This document shows positions 32,851 to 43,655 of a DNA stretch of 64,000 nt, piece after piece. Source of the stretch: Perognathus longimembris pacificus. Lineage: Eukaryota > Chordata > Mammalia > Rodentia > Heteromyidae. The DNA lies in assembly GCF_023159225.1 (NCBI RefSeq), contig NC_063175.1, positions 4,667,255-4,731,254 on the forward strand, written 5' to 3'. Both the position numbers and the translations under genes were made by a program. Every line of letters begins with the position of its first letter. The first letter of the stretch is position 1. The notes beneath the pieces were generated by a model. The model did not search any database and was not told the origin of the DNA. It was given only the letters and a program-made list of their open reading frames with translations.

Positions 32851-34422
32851 TGCGTATTTTAGGAAAGTCTCTCATTAGTGGTATTTAAAGATACTAATGA
32901 CTGATGAGTCAACAGTCAATATTTTTCAGGGCTAACTATGAGCCACTCATTGTCTTCACTGTACTGTACATTTTAATAATGAAGAAACATTTATATGAGT
33001 GCAAGAGGCTCAAAATTAAGAAATAGAAAGTAAAACCCATAATTATTTTTATTTCACAAACATAGCTGTTAGCAAATAAGTGACATTCAAGGCAACATCT
33101 ATAGAGTCATACATTATAACTTTGTCTCCTAGTGTTTTCATATTGATAAAATTTGCCTTAGTAGATTGGATGCACTGCCTTCTTAGTGACTGTGAATGCC
33201 ATGAAAACTGAGACTCTACTGTTCATCTATCTAACATCACAGATCAAAGCTGGCACACACACACACACACGTACACTTGTGTGCACACATACATGAATAT
33301 CGAGAAGTGGCTAACTAGTTCCTTGTTAAGGGAAAAACAATGAATTAAAAGGCCAGCTTCAGAAATATTCTAGCAAGAGTCAACAAACTGGACCATCCAA
33401 ATGGATCATGTACCCCCATTCATAGAATTATCGTATCTCAGGTACAATCTCTTAAGTTTTCTAAAATCTGTAATCTAGTTATTCTCCTTTAGTCTTGAAT
33501 CATCTTACAGTTGAATTCTAGTTTGGTTCTCTTCTAAGCCCTGTCATTAAAGTCATTTCAGCTTGACTGCCTTGATTAATAGCTCTGAAATGTCTACAGT
33601 CTCTGTTGGATAGAACATTTTGTGTTCCAAAGTCATTCTTTTCTTTAAGGTGGTGACAACTGCAACACTGAGAGAATAACTAACCACTTGGAACCATATT
33701 CCTGAGGCTTGGTCCTCCCCAGAGAAAACTTGATCTGCTCATCTTCTTCCCATCAGCTCTAAACCCAGGGCAGAGCACAGGGCACCTAACCAAGCAACGA
33801 CTCTGTATCTGGAAAAGAAGCAAATTCCTGTGCAGATCTGGGATTTAAATTTCCAGTAACTTTAATCACCAAATAACACTTCCATGTAGTGATGCATCAT
33901 AGAAATTTATTTTTCTGGTAATGTCATTTTATCTGAGTTGAGTCTCAGATGAATTGTTAACCTAGGTGTGGAACAGGTCTGAGTTTAAATCTGGATTAAC
34001 AATAAGCAACATGATTGTTTTGCACCTAATATTATCTATAATTTCAATTTATGAACACTTCTTTGGGGTAGGTCCACAAAACACAAGGTAAATATTCGTC
34101 AGAAAATACTCCCATTTTCAACAATAATTGAGACATGGATCTCAATAAACTTAAATATTATTAAGCATCAAAGCAAGTTGCTACAAGTGGCAGAGGAGGG
34201 ATAATCATTAAATGATAAATTTGAAGAATTCCTCTCTATCAGTGTCATGATCTGGAAGAAACATATTCATAACTAACGTTGACTATGGAGACTTATGCTA
34301 CAGTAAAAACCTATGCTCAATATAATTTACATATAGAAAAATTAATTATTCATTATTCATTATTGAAATTTACTCATGAAGAGAAAAATAAAAAGATATT
34401 TAGTTAGAAACTTTCAATAGGC
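32851..34422. other. Unique DNA with a short (CA)n
   Basis: (CA)9 lies at 33253-33270. Otherwise no repeat or coding signal is recognised. Confidence 0.5.
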
Positions 34423-34525
34423 TAGGCACAGTGGGTCATACCAGCACTCAGGAGACAGAGGCAGAAAGATCATGAGCTCTTGGCTAGTTTGGGATATATA
34501 GTGAGACCTTGTATAAAGTAAAATT
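34423..34525 (+). mobile_element. B1-like SINE monomer
   Basis: 'ctaggcacagtgggtcataccagcactcaggagacagaggcagaaagatcatgagctc..ttgggatatatagtgagacc' is a recognisable B1 monomer. No ID half is present. Confidence 0.82.
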
Positions 34526-35756
34526 AAATCTGACAATTTAAACATATTCTCTATAACCCATTATTAGGAAAGAGTTATTCCTGTTTATTTTATTATACAT
34601 GTTTATTTTAACTTTTACATATGACTGTAAGCCTTCTGAGCAAAAGCTACTAAAAAGAAGTTGTCATTAAAAAAACAGCTTTAGAAGCTAGAACAAAGTG
34701 TTTCTGTTAAGAGAGAAATAACACAGGAGAAACCTGGAAACAAACCTCTTCTCTTTCTACTCTCTGGTTCAAATTTGCTAAACTTACCTGTCTCTCAGTT
34801 GTGTTTCTCTCTTTCTCCAGTCCCTTGTAACAGATGGAAAGATGTGTATGCCAGCAGGCAATAAAAACTGAGAACAAGTTTAGAATCCCCCAATATGAGA
34901 TGGTTCTTCTCTGATGAAAATCCAAGGTGTGCAGATCAACATCTGGCTACAAAACATTGCTCTGTGGAAAGTGATGTGTAAGGAACAGAAGCAGAAACCA
35001 AACTCTAGCTAGTTCTCTGGCATGTAGCTTTGCCATGAGTGCTAGGCCATGGGTGTCTTTGCTCCAGGCACCAGGGTCTCCCAGTAGGATTTGTATGTGA
35101 AACTGTGTCCTCTAACTAGTCAGTTTTCCAGTATTGTAGTCTGTAAACTCTCCCAGCTTCAAAATCAATACTGTAAGCTCTCAAACTGCTTACTGCACTA
35201 ACACTAGCTTAACTTGGGAATGTGTTAAGAGAAGTAAAGCCTTAGACCCCAAGCTACATCTACCAAGTTCAAACCACAGTATGAAACTGAGATTTGTGCT
35301 TTAATAAGCCACTCATTTAATTGTGATTGGTACTGGAATTTATGAGCCACTGAAACATATTTCTTGCAATAACATTTTGAAACAACACTCACAGATCTAA
35401 ATCTAAAATGTTTTCACCTGCTGGATTTAATCACTTGTTTAAGATTTTTTTAGTCAAAAAATTTCTTTATGTGGTACAAACTCTATATTCATGATTTAGT
35501 ACAACTCAGAAGAGTTTCCTGTTATAAACATTGTATTATTTAACTCAGCCCCAAATAATCATCTATATTAAGCATGTATAAGAGTGAAATTTGTCATAGT
35601 GTCACTAAGCAGAAGTATGTCTTGATTTTAAAATACAAGCATTTCTAAAAATTCTGCTTACTCATTAAAAATACTTAGTACATATAAGACAGAAAGAAAA
35701 AATAGACCTATGAATACCTATTTTGTATTCTTTCCAGTAAGGCTAAAAAAAAGGAA
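34526..35756. other. Unique AT-rich DNA
   Basis: Nothing recognised. A 72-codon minus-strand frame at 34707-34925 has no motif. Confidence 0.45.
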
Positions 35757-36751
35757 AAGAAAATCAAAACAAACAAAAAGATACTTTATGATGGTATCAA
35801 ATATGAGTCCAAGTAATCCAAACCCAAAGAAAAGTAGGTTGCATGGTTTCCCTCATATGTAAGAACTAGAACATGTCTGTGATATTCTTAACAGGGAATT
35901 TCAACAACCCAGTTGCTTAATAATCATATATAATGAAGTATACCAACATGAACTCCAAGATATGGAAACAAGAGGTTCTTATTATGTACTGTATATATTT
36001 TTATTTAATTTTTTAATTTTTAGCCTTTTTGTTTTCTTTCATCTCTATTAATTTAATGTACCTTGTGTCTTATATATAAGATTATTTGACCAGGGAAAAG
36101 GAAAGGGAATCACAGAAACAGCAGGTCAAAGGGTGAACTAATACAACAATGATACTCATTTAACAATAGGTTGGATATCAATCTTGTAACTTGGTGGGAA
36201 AGGGGAGTAGAGAAGGGTTAGCAGTAGAAAATGAAGGATGGGGTAACATTGTCTAAAAAAAAAAATGTAATCATTGCCTTACTTAAGTAATTGTAACCTC
36301 CCCATTCATCATCTTTTCAATAAAGACAAAATTTTAAAAAAGAAGCATTATACTCACAAACTGACATATTAAATTGAAACCCCTTGCTATACTAAAGATA
36401 ATAATAAAAAGTATGATTTTATTCCATTAATGCTTTAGGTTGTCATGATGGAATTAATGCTTAATTCATGTTTTAACTCTACTATATGTGTTGTTACTTA
36501 CACCTTTGTTTTAGCTTCACTTAAAACCAAGTTATAGAATTATAGCTACAGTCAAAATTATAAGTCTAAAGTTATAAAATTTAAACTTAATTTCAACAAT
36601 AATAGTTCTCTTTTGTAATGTAAACAGATCATGAAAATTTACATTACCTACTAAAGAAAGTAAATCGGCTATTCTTAAAAAAATCTAATGATAAAAAGAA
36701 AAGAAAATACAAACAAACAGGAAGTTACTTTAAGATGATATCAAATATGAG
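35757..36751 (+). repeat. Diverged direct-repeat pair flanking an old L1 tail
   Basis: A ~55-bp segment (gaaaagaaaat..caaacaa..gatactttatgatggtatcaaatatgagtcc) at about 35757-35812 recurs at about 36696-36751 with roughly 85% identity by eye, same orientation. The old L1 3'UTR and about 350 bp of unique DNA lie between. Confidence 0.65.
35813..36345 (+). repeat. Old LINE-1 3' end
   Basis: It begins with the terminal ORF2-like wording 'aaacccaaagaaaagtagg..catggtttccctcatatg'. The 3'UTR landmarks are aacatgaactccaagatatggaaacaagagg, gtgaactaatacaacaatgatactc, a G-rich tract, and ttgccttacttaagtaattgtaacctcc. Confidence 0.75.
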
Positions 36752-36859
36752 TCCTTATCAATAGGTGATAATTCATTAAATATATTAAAGATACTCCAAC
36801 AATTATTGTATAGTGCAAAACAGTAGTTTATATTTTAGCTATATATTACAAAAATTTCA

Positions 36860-37075
36860 AAATTTTTCTTTTCTTTTTTCAAATTTTTATTATCAAACTG
36901 ATGTACAAAGAGGTTACAGTTTCATACATTAGGCATTGGATACATTACTTGTACTGTTTGTTACCTCGTCCCTCATACCCCCTCCCCCCACCCCCTTCCC
37001 CTTTCCCCCCATGAGGTGTTCACTTAGACAAAACAGTTTTGTAAGTATTGCTTTTGTAGTTGTTTTTCTTTTTTT
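36860..37075 (-). mobile_element. 5'-truncated LINE-1, 3'UTR only
   Basis: Antisense copy: T-rich tail, ttattatcaaactgatgtacaaagaggttacagtttcatacattaggcattggatac, then the complement of the G-rich polypurine tract (accccctccccccaccccc) and gtaagtattgcttttgtagttg. Same L1 family as the inverted copies at 167 and 44673. Confidence 0.85.
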
Positions 37076-37815
37076 ACCCTGAGAAAAATTTAAAAAGTTT
37101 TCTATGTAATGACTTAGGAAAAACACAGGTGGAAAATGATTAACGTGAATTAAAAAAATCAATGAATATATTCTATCAAGTAGTTAATGATTTTTGCAGA
37201 AGCCAGAAAAAAATTTCCATTTGAAATTTCTAAGTAGTTTCGAAGGAAAAAATTATTTTAATTTTTATAAAATTATTTTTCATTAGTGTGATAAAACTTT
37301 GGTTATATCTTTTTATTGGGAAATAGTGGACCCTTTTGTTCAAACATTTTAGACAAAAGGACATAAATACCACTTTTTGAGACATTCTAAGAATACCTGT
37401 CATTTAATGTAGATTTCATGCAGAACAGTAGCAATATTTGATACTATTCTTTTATCTTATTAAATGTCCTACTGGTTATGCTTTTATTACATCCCCTTTT
37501 ATTCTACTAAAATGTTAGTTCTATTTAACTTCTCTGTCACTCATACATGGTGCACATCAGTTACAGTCTATTCTGGCTTATCTATAAATTTAAAATCATT
37601 AAATCTCTATAAAATTACATGCAAGGAAAACACTGAGCGAATATTTACTCATTGTTTTTCTCCAAGTTACCACCCTATATACAAATACCTACCACCAACA
37701 AACAGTCATTTTCTTTTTAATAATTATATACTTTTCTCTATAAATCCTTTTTTATTTTTGTATTACACTTAAGCCCCAAATTAGTGGCAATACTACAATT
37801 TACACTTGATCCTGA
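37076..37815. other. Unique AT-rich DNA
   Basis: Nothing recognised. A 102-codon frame at 37464-37772 is compositionally random. Confidence 0.45.
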
Positions 37816-37833
37816 CCCTCTAATAGTATTTTT

Positions 37834-38033
37834 TTTTTTTTGGCCAGTCCTGGGCCTTGGACTCAGGGCCTGAGCACTGTCCCTGGCTTCTTCCCGCTCA
37901 AGGCTAGCACTCTGCCACTTGAGCCACAGCGCCGCTTCTGGCCGTTTTCTGTATATGTGGTGCTGGGGAATCAAACCTAGGGCCTCGTGTATCCGAGGCA
38001 GACACTCTTGCCACTAGGCTATATCCCCATCCC
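37834..38033 (-). mobile_element. ID-type dimeric SINE, young subfamily, 18-bp TSD
   Basis: Antisense near-consensus copy. TSD ccctctaatagtattttt at 37816-37833 and 38034-38051 is perfect. Same diagnostic head as the copy at 30229-30480. Confidence 0.96.
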
Positions 38034-38070
38034 CCCTCTAATAGTATTTTTGATCACCACTTTTTCTGAT

Positions 38071-38100
38071 CTTAAAAAAAAAAACAAAAAAAAAAAAACA
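38071..38100. repeat. A-rich low-complexity run
   Basis: Two A12 runs separated by one C. Confidence 0.9.
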
Positions 38101-38496
38101 ACTTCCTTTTCTGAGGGAAAGAAATGTGCTTATCACCAAATCTGGAAGAAACAGTTTTATTGCTAATGTTTGTAGAGTTCATAAGCTTTGTAGATTACAA
38201 AGATGACGTCCATCACTGTACTGTGAAATTTATGTAGTTATTTAATGTCCATAAAGGTTAAAAACAATCTTCCTTTTCTGGGTGTATTCAGTAGATTACT
38301 TCCCCAAATGAGTTCATCTGAGTTTCTACATACTTTAAAAGTATTTTGTTTTGTCAGCACCTCTAAATGAGGGAGTTGTAAGAGTCAGCTCTATATTCTT
38401 TTCCATTGTTTTTTTCCCTTGCTGTGAGTTTGGGTTTTCATTTTTTCTCTCTCCCACCTCCTAACCTGGAATGTTTTTCCTTTTTGCTTCAATCTT

Positions 38497-38552
38497 TCCC
38501 TCAGTCTCACAAGTGCTGGGTTTACAGTTATGCACTGATATGCCTATCTGCT
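38497..38552 (-). repeat. B1-like fragment
   Basis: 'ccctcagtctcacaagtgctgggtttacagttatgcactgatatgcc' is antisense to the 5' part of B1/7SL SINEs. Confidence 0.6.
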
Positions 38553-38719
38553 GTTCTTTTTTTTTTGGAAAGAACTCTTTGACTTCCAAATTTGGGCATT
38601 GTTTTGTTTTGATTTTTAAATTCTCAGATAAGAGGTTATCTTTTTTGTTAAGAAACTGCTCCAAATATACATGCCTCTTGATCAATTTATTTTCTTTAAG
38701 TTTTCTTTATATATTTATT

Positions 38720-39310
38720 TTATTATATGATGACAAGTTACCATAGTATAGATTTATGGGGCATGAGGTGACAGGATTTATGAAGACAACATGGAATAAC
38801 TACACAAATTGAAGTAACCTATTACTCATTGCAAATGTTTACCTTTTTGTGAGATCATCTGAAATTTACTCAATGATTTTGAAATGTACAATATGCTTTT
38901 ATTGATGCTATTCACCATACTTTGTAATAGATTTTAAAATCGTCTTCCCAGCAACCCAATAAAATGTATTTAGAATATTCAAAGGAAAATCAATTGATGC
39001 TTTGTCCCCTTTGCACGCCATATCCTCGCCCCTTGACCATTACCCCCAGCCTCTGGAAATGGAACGTCTTCTCTCTACTGCTATGAATTCAATTGTTTCC
39101 AAATTCACACAAAAGTGAGAGCAGCCAGTATTTGTCTTGCTGAGCATGGAGTATTTCACTTGCCATAATGTTCTCCAATTTGATCCAAGGACTTGTAAGG
39201 ATGAGCAGTATTCCCTTGTCTATATCCACCTTTTTTTTTCTATTCATCACTGTTAGGTTTATTCCACATATCAGCTCTTAGAACATGGAAATATACAGTT
39301 GTTTTTAACC
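38720..39310 (-). repeat. Ancient L1M-type LINE-1 3' end
   Basis: Antisense wording of an old mammalian L1 3'UTR and ORF2 end: 'tagatttatggggcatgaggtgac', 'attttgaaatgtacaatatgc', 'cccccagcctctggaa', 'acacaaaagtgagagcagccagtatttgtc', 'tatttcacttgccataatgttctcc'. Highly diverged. Confidence 0.75.
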
Positions 39311-40146
39311 TATTGATTTCAATTATTTTGTAGTCATAGTGTGATGGATCTACATTGGCAATTCCAATTTCTTCAACAAGCTGTTCAGTTTCAACTTAGA
39401 GGAGTTATTACACAGCGAGCTCTCTGCTAATTCATTTGCAAGCTTTATATAGACAATGGACAAATACTGGGCTAATTCATTTCCTACCAGAAACTACAGA
39501 ACTTCAGTTATAGAAATGTTCTCAGGTTCCATGCGAATGAGAGACACTTAGTTGAGTCTCTTCTGAAACATACTAAGAGGGGGAGAAATTCAAATTCAAA
39601 TGGGCTTAGGGTACTATAATCATCCTAAAAATTTTCATTTCAAATTCGATTCTTGATGTTATTATTATATGATTTTGAAAAGTGTTCAGGAGAAAATGAC
39701 TTAAGCTAAAAAGATAAAGAAGCATGTTTTACAGCAAAATTATCAGTTTTTTTTAAATTACTTGTCAATTGAGGTTGCAATCTTTTTCCCCATTTAGAAG
39801 TTTGTGTGGGAAACAATTGATGGTTCTTAAAACTTATGTTTTATAGTTAGGGCTGTAAAACCTGTATGGCATTGGGACATTAGTTAGTTTATTGAATGCT
39901 ACATTTTGATTGGGGGAGACTGAAAAACTCTATAGATGGATATTAGTGGTGGTCCCAGAATATTGTGAACAAATAAATGCAATACCATGGAACTAGACAC
40001 TTGCCATCTGAACCTGGTAGGGGTGTTGTGGTTGTTACTTTTGGAAGTATATAATCAGCTGGCAATGTATTTTTACATTTGCAGACCACATACTCCACTA
40101 ATACTGCTAAAGTTACTTATTTTAAAATTATTTTCTAAGTTATTTT
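39311..40146. other. Unique DNA
   Basis: Nothing recognised. Confidence 0.45.
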
Positions 40147-40750
40147 TGCGTGCATACGTGCTCAGGTCCTGGGCTTGGGCTCTGTCCCCTGTTTTTTTTT
40201 TTTTCTTCTCCTCAAAGCTAGCCCTCTAACCACTTGAACCACAGATGCACTTGCAGCTTTTGATAAGTAATTGGAGATAATAGTCTCATGGACTTTCCTG
40301 TGTGGGCTGGCTTCAAACTTTGATCCTCAAATCTCAGACTTCTTGAGTATTTAAGATTATAGTTTAAGATTATATACTGTTATTCGCAGGGAAATGGTCA
40401 GAACTCGAACAAATAATGTTGAGTGAGACAAGCCTAGAACACAGAAAACAAAGGGGCATGATCTCCCTGATATATGACTGTTAACAAAGGGAGACGGAGA
40501 GACAGTAGAGACCAAGTCTGTGAATACTGTATATGTTCTTGATACATTGTATATTGCATATATGTCAACCTGACCTAGACAAGGGATAGAAAAACAGGTC
40601 GTAAGATATCATAAGAAAGGTACACACTGCCCTACTATGTAACTGCACCCTCTTTGCACAACACCTTGTAAAAAAATTTATGTCCAATTAATAAAAAAAA
40701 TAAAAAAATAAAAAAATAAAGATTATAGACAAGACTCAACCGCATGTGGC
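40147..40750 (-). mobile_element. B1(7SL)-ID SINE split by a young L1 tail
   Basis: Antisense SINE: gctcaggtcctgggcttgggc, ctcaaagctagccctctaaccacttgaacc, aagtaattggagataatagtctcatgg, gtgtgggctggcttcaaac, ttgagtatttaagattatag. It is interrupted at 40375-40718 and its last few bases resume at about 40719-40750. 'ttaagattatag' is itself duplicated in tandem (40351-40374 region). Confidence 0.8.
40375..40718 (+). mobile_element. 5'-truncated copy of the young LINE-1 family
   Basis: It contains the last ~35 codons of ORF2 (through the same final SLIYDC-type end and stop) plus the full 3'UTR of the intact L1 at 22314-28797. Only a few percent of bases differ by eye (for example gcatatatgtcaacctg). 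The tail is AATAAA-repetitive. TSD aagattata lies at 40366-40374 and 40719-40727. It shows that this L1 subfamily was mobile in this lineage more than once. Confidence 0.92.
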
Positions 40751-40797
40751 TTTCTTAGCAATTTTTAAGTAGTAATAGCTAAAATGTAGTGATTTCT

Positions 40798-41050
40798 AAC
40801 TGTGCTGATATAATTCATTCAGGCTTTCCAGAAATTAAATGCTATTTTTATTATTTACTAATGATAGTTTTGGTATTATTTAATAAATACATTCATTCTT
40901 TCAATCAATTTAATAAATATTTCTGTTGTTATCATATGCTGAGTGGGGATACAAAACAGAAACAAACTCTAAACTCCAAAAGCACATGACTGAGGTCCAT
41001 ATGTGTGATAGACTAGAGGCTGGGAATAGAAAAGTGAAATAGAATATGAA
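40798..41050 (+). repeat. Ancient interspersed repeat, copy A
   Basis: 'gtgctgatataattcattcaggctt..taataaatacattcattctttcaatcaatttaataaatatttctg..gctgagtggggatacaaaacag..aactccaaaagcacatgac' aligns along about 200 bp with 42074-42320. The 'aataaatatttctg..ggggataca..' layout is typical of an old mammalian repeat I cannot name with certainty. Confidence 0.6.
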
Positions 41051-41156
41051 GAATTAATAGAGACCTTAACGGGATCAGCTTTATGTGTATGCCAAACCAC
41101 AGGATTTCTCAACAGTCTCATTGGTTTCATTAGTTTTCACTGAAGCATCATCCAGT

Positions 41157-41158
<2 letters not shown>

Positions 41159-41196
<38 letters not shown>
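41159..41196. repeat. (GA)n microsatellite
   Basis: About 19 GA units. A second, imperfect GA/GGA-rich tract follows at 41505-41552. Confidence 0.95.
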
Positions 41197-41199
<3 letters not shown>

Positions 41200-42073
41200 G
41201 CTCTTGTGACCTCTTGTGACATAATTTTTAATCTGGAAAAATGACAGGTGGTTGGCAACTAATTACTCAGGCTATAGGGAGGCAATTGTTTCAGCTTTGA
41301 GTGAAAAAATACTTTTTTCTGGCAAGTTGATTCTCCTGTCAGATCTACCAAGTTCTTGGGAAAGTGGGGTAGACTGATTGATAGAATGCTTGTGTAGAAA
41401 GCCGGAAAGCTCATAGATGTCCTTTAGTTTGATAAACCCTCCAAAAAGTTTAAAGTGATTATACTCAGATGAGGAAAGACAGTGTGCTTTTTTGTGTATA
41501 TGTATGAGAAAGGAGGAGGAGAGGGCAAGGAAGAGAAGAGAGGAGAGGGGCCTTATAAAACTATTTTTAACCTATTTCCTTTGTAGCTTGGAAAAAATTA
41601 AACAATGAATTTAAATAGTATTATAAATTTCCCAAATAACAGGAATTTTAGACTACTCTACTCCCAGGAATTTAGTTAACTCACATTATTTCCTAAAGTA
41701 TTTTGGGGGATTTGGCATGTTTGTTTCAAATTACATTTGCAACCCTAAAACCTTTCATGGGAATCTGTTAAGTCTGTTAACCTTATCTATTCCAGAGTGG
41801 CAACTGCTTATGTTTTTATGATACTAAATTCATTGAAAATCTATATGCTGTTGTTCTGTTTTTCTTTCTTATTATGTTAATTTGACATTTAAAAGGCATT
41901 TAATCTGACTTTATAGTTGAGTCACAAGAAATGAAAAGTACCTTCAAAGTTTGGTGCTACTAAGTACAACCACTCAAAGCATACCTTGGGAATTTCAGAT
42001 TTCATACAGTAAACTTTTCCTTTGATTATTTCAGATCTGAAACAAGTAGTAATAAAATAAGGTGTTGTCATTG

Positions 42074-42320
42074 TTAATTGTGCTGATGTAATTCATAAGG
42101 CTTTTCCTAATCTTTTTTACTCCTGATAACCTAGATATAATTTAATAAATACATTCATTCTTTCAAGTAATTTAATAAATGTTTCTGCTTCCATTATGTA
42201 TTGGGCCTTAGAGTGGGGATTAAGTTAAGGAAAAAATTCTGAACTCCAAAAGCTTATGACTGGTTTACACATGTATTTTGGGGGAGTAGTTAGGGATAAA
42301 AGAGGGAAAGGGGACATACT
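42074..42320 (+). repeat. Ancient interspersed repeat, copy B
   Basis: 'gtgctgatgtaattcataaggctt..taataaatacattcattctttcaagtaatttaataaatgtttctg..agagtggggatt..gaactccaaaagcttatgactgg' is the counterpart of 40798-41050 in the same orientation, 1.28 kb away. Confidence 0.6.
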
Positions 42321-42444
42321 AAATAATTAGAATTTAGATGTCCAATTCAAAATACAATAACAATACTCAATTCAGATGACTTAACATCTGAAACAATACA
42401 GGTACAAATGAAGTCAGAGGTGATGTTTGTACTCAATTTGTCCT

Positions 42445-42447
<3 letters not shown>

Positions 42448-42484
<37 letters not shown>

Positions 42485-42495
42485 TGTGGGTGTGG
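42448..42495. repeat. (TG)n microsatellite
   Basis: About 17 pure TG units, continuing as TGGGTGTGGG. Confidence 0.95.
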
Positions 42496-42711
42496 GTGTA
42501 CATATATATATTCTTAAAGACAAATAGGACCCAATAGGCTTGAGAAGCCAGTATTATAGAAGAAGACAGTTTTTAATCACATTCCAGAAGGTTCTTTTCT
42601 TTTCTGCCTGGCTGTCTGTTGCAAGGCAGCAAATTCCTAGTCCTCATTCACATCACCTCAACAGAGAAAGAGTATTGGTTTTTTTATCTTTAAAATGCAT
42701 AAATTAAAAAT

Positions 42712-42945
42712 GTGCATCGGTGGTTTTTACCTGTACTCCTGAGGCTGAGAACTGAGGATTACAGTTTGAAGAAAGCTCAAGAAGGAAAATCCATGAGACT
42801 CTTACCTCAAATTCACTAGCAAAAGCTGGAATTAGAGCTGTGGTTCAAGTGGTAGAAAGCTAACCTTGATGAAAAATGCTCAGGGACGGTGCCTATGCCT
42901 TGAGTTCACCACTGGCACATACTAAAGCTAATGACCAAAAAGCAA
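42712..42945 (+). mobile_element. B1(7SL)-ID chimeric SINE
   Basis: gtgcatcggtggtttttacctgtactcctgaggctgag, the linker catgagactcttacctcaaattcac, then an ID half (gtggttcaagtggtagaaagc, cagggacggtgcctatgcc, gagttcaccac). Confidence 0.85.
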
Positions 42946-43165
42946 GAATTCATTTCTTTGGCCAAAACACCCTCACAGTTAATAGTGAAAGAACTGCCAT
43001 GTTAAGTCTTACTGAAACGTCACACAATAGTCCACCACATATATTCTCATTTATATAGAAAATAATTCCCCACCATAGTATTATGTCTTTTGACATAGAA
43101 AAAGGGCCTGCCTAGTGACAGAAATTGAAAAGTAAAGACCCAGGTCCCAGAGACCAAGATCCCTG

Positions 43166-43197
43166 CCCTCTGGCACCATCACTCAGGTGCCAGGGGG
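43166..43197. other. Perfect-length hairpin (12-bp stem, 8-nt loop)
   Basis: ccctctggcacc (43166-43177) and ggtgccaggggg (43186-43197) pair at 11 of 12 positions; the remaining pair would be a T-G wobble. Not part of a recognised repeat. Confidence 0.75.
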
Positions 43198-43309
43198 CCA
43201 ACTGGTATGGGACCCCAAATGGTGTGAGAGCCATCTCATCCCAGTGGATGGATCTGAACTTTAAAGCCAACCAATGAACAGGGCACTGCTACTATCCACT
43301 CATGCACAT

Positions 43310-43380
43310 GAGCAAGGCATATGGAGACTAAGTAACCTAAACAAGATTGCACATCTAACAGGTGTCAAATAGTACTCACA
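43310..43380 (+). repeat. MIR core fragment
   Basis: 'catatggagactaagtaacctaaacaagattgcacatctaacaggtg' resembles the MIR core (gagactgaggttaagtaacttgcccaaggtcacacagctag). Confidence 0.45.
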
Positions 43381-43448
43381 AATGAACATAGGGAACTGAG
43401 ATATCTTTGCACAACTACTTAAAGATAATTTAAATTAATTTAAAGAAC

Positions 43449-43655
43449 AGCTGGGTGCCAGTGACTCATGCCTATAATCTCATTTACTAAGGAGGCTGAT
43501 ACTGAGGACTGAGGTTCCAAGATTGTCCTGGGCAGGAAAGTCACTGAAACTCTTATCACCAGTTAATCACCAGAAAACCAGAAATGCTGCTGTGGCTCAA
43601 AGTGGTAGAGCAAGTTCAAACCCCAGGACCAAAAAAATAAAAAGTAAAAATTTTA
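43449..43655 (+). mobile_element. B1(7SL)-ID chimeric SINE with deletion in the ID half
   Basis: gctgggtgccagtgactcatgcctataatctc, linker gaaactcttatcaccagttaatcaccag, gctgtggctcaaagtggtagagc, then directly aagttcaaaccccagg. About 50 bp of the usual ID half is missing. Confidence 0.88.

Noticed and set aside
36929..37162. 77-codon minus-strand frame with a glycine-rich run
   Set aside because: It is the G-rich polypurine tract and 3'UTR of a truncated L1.
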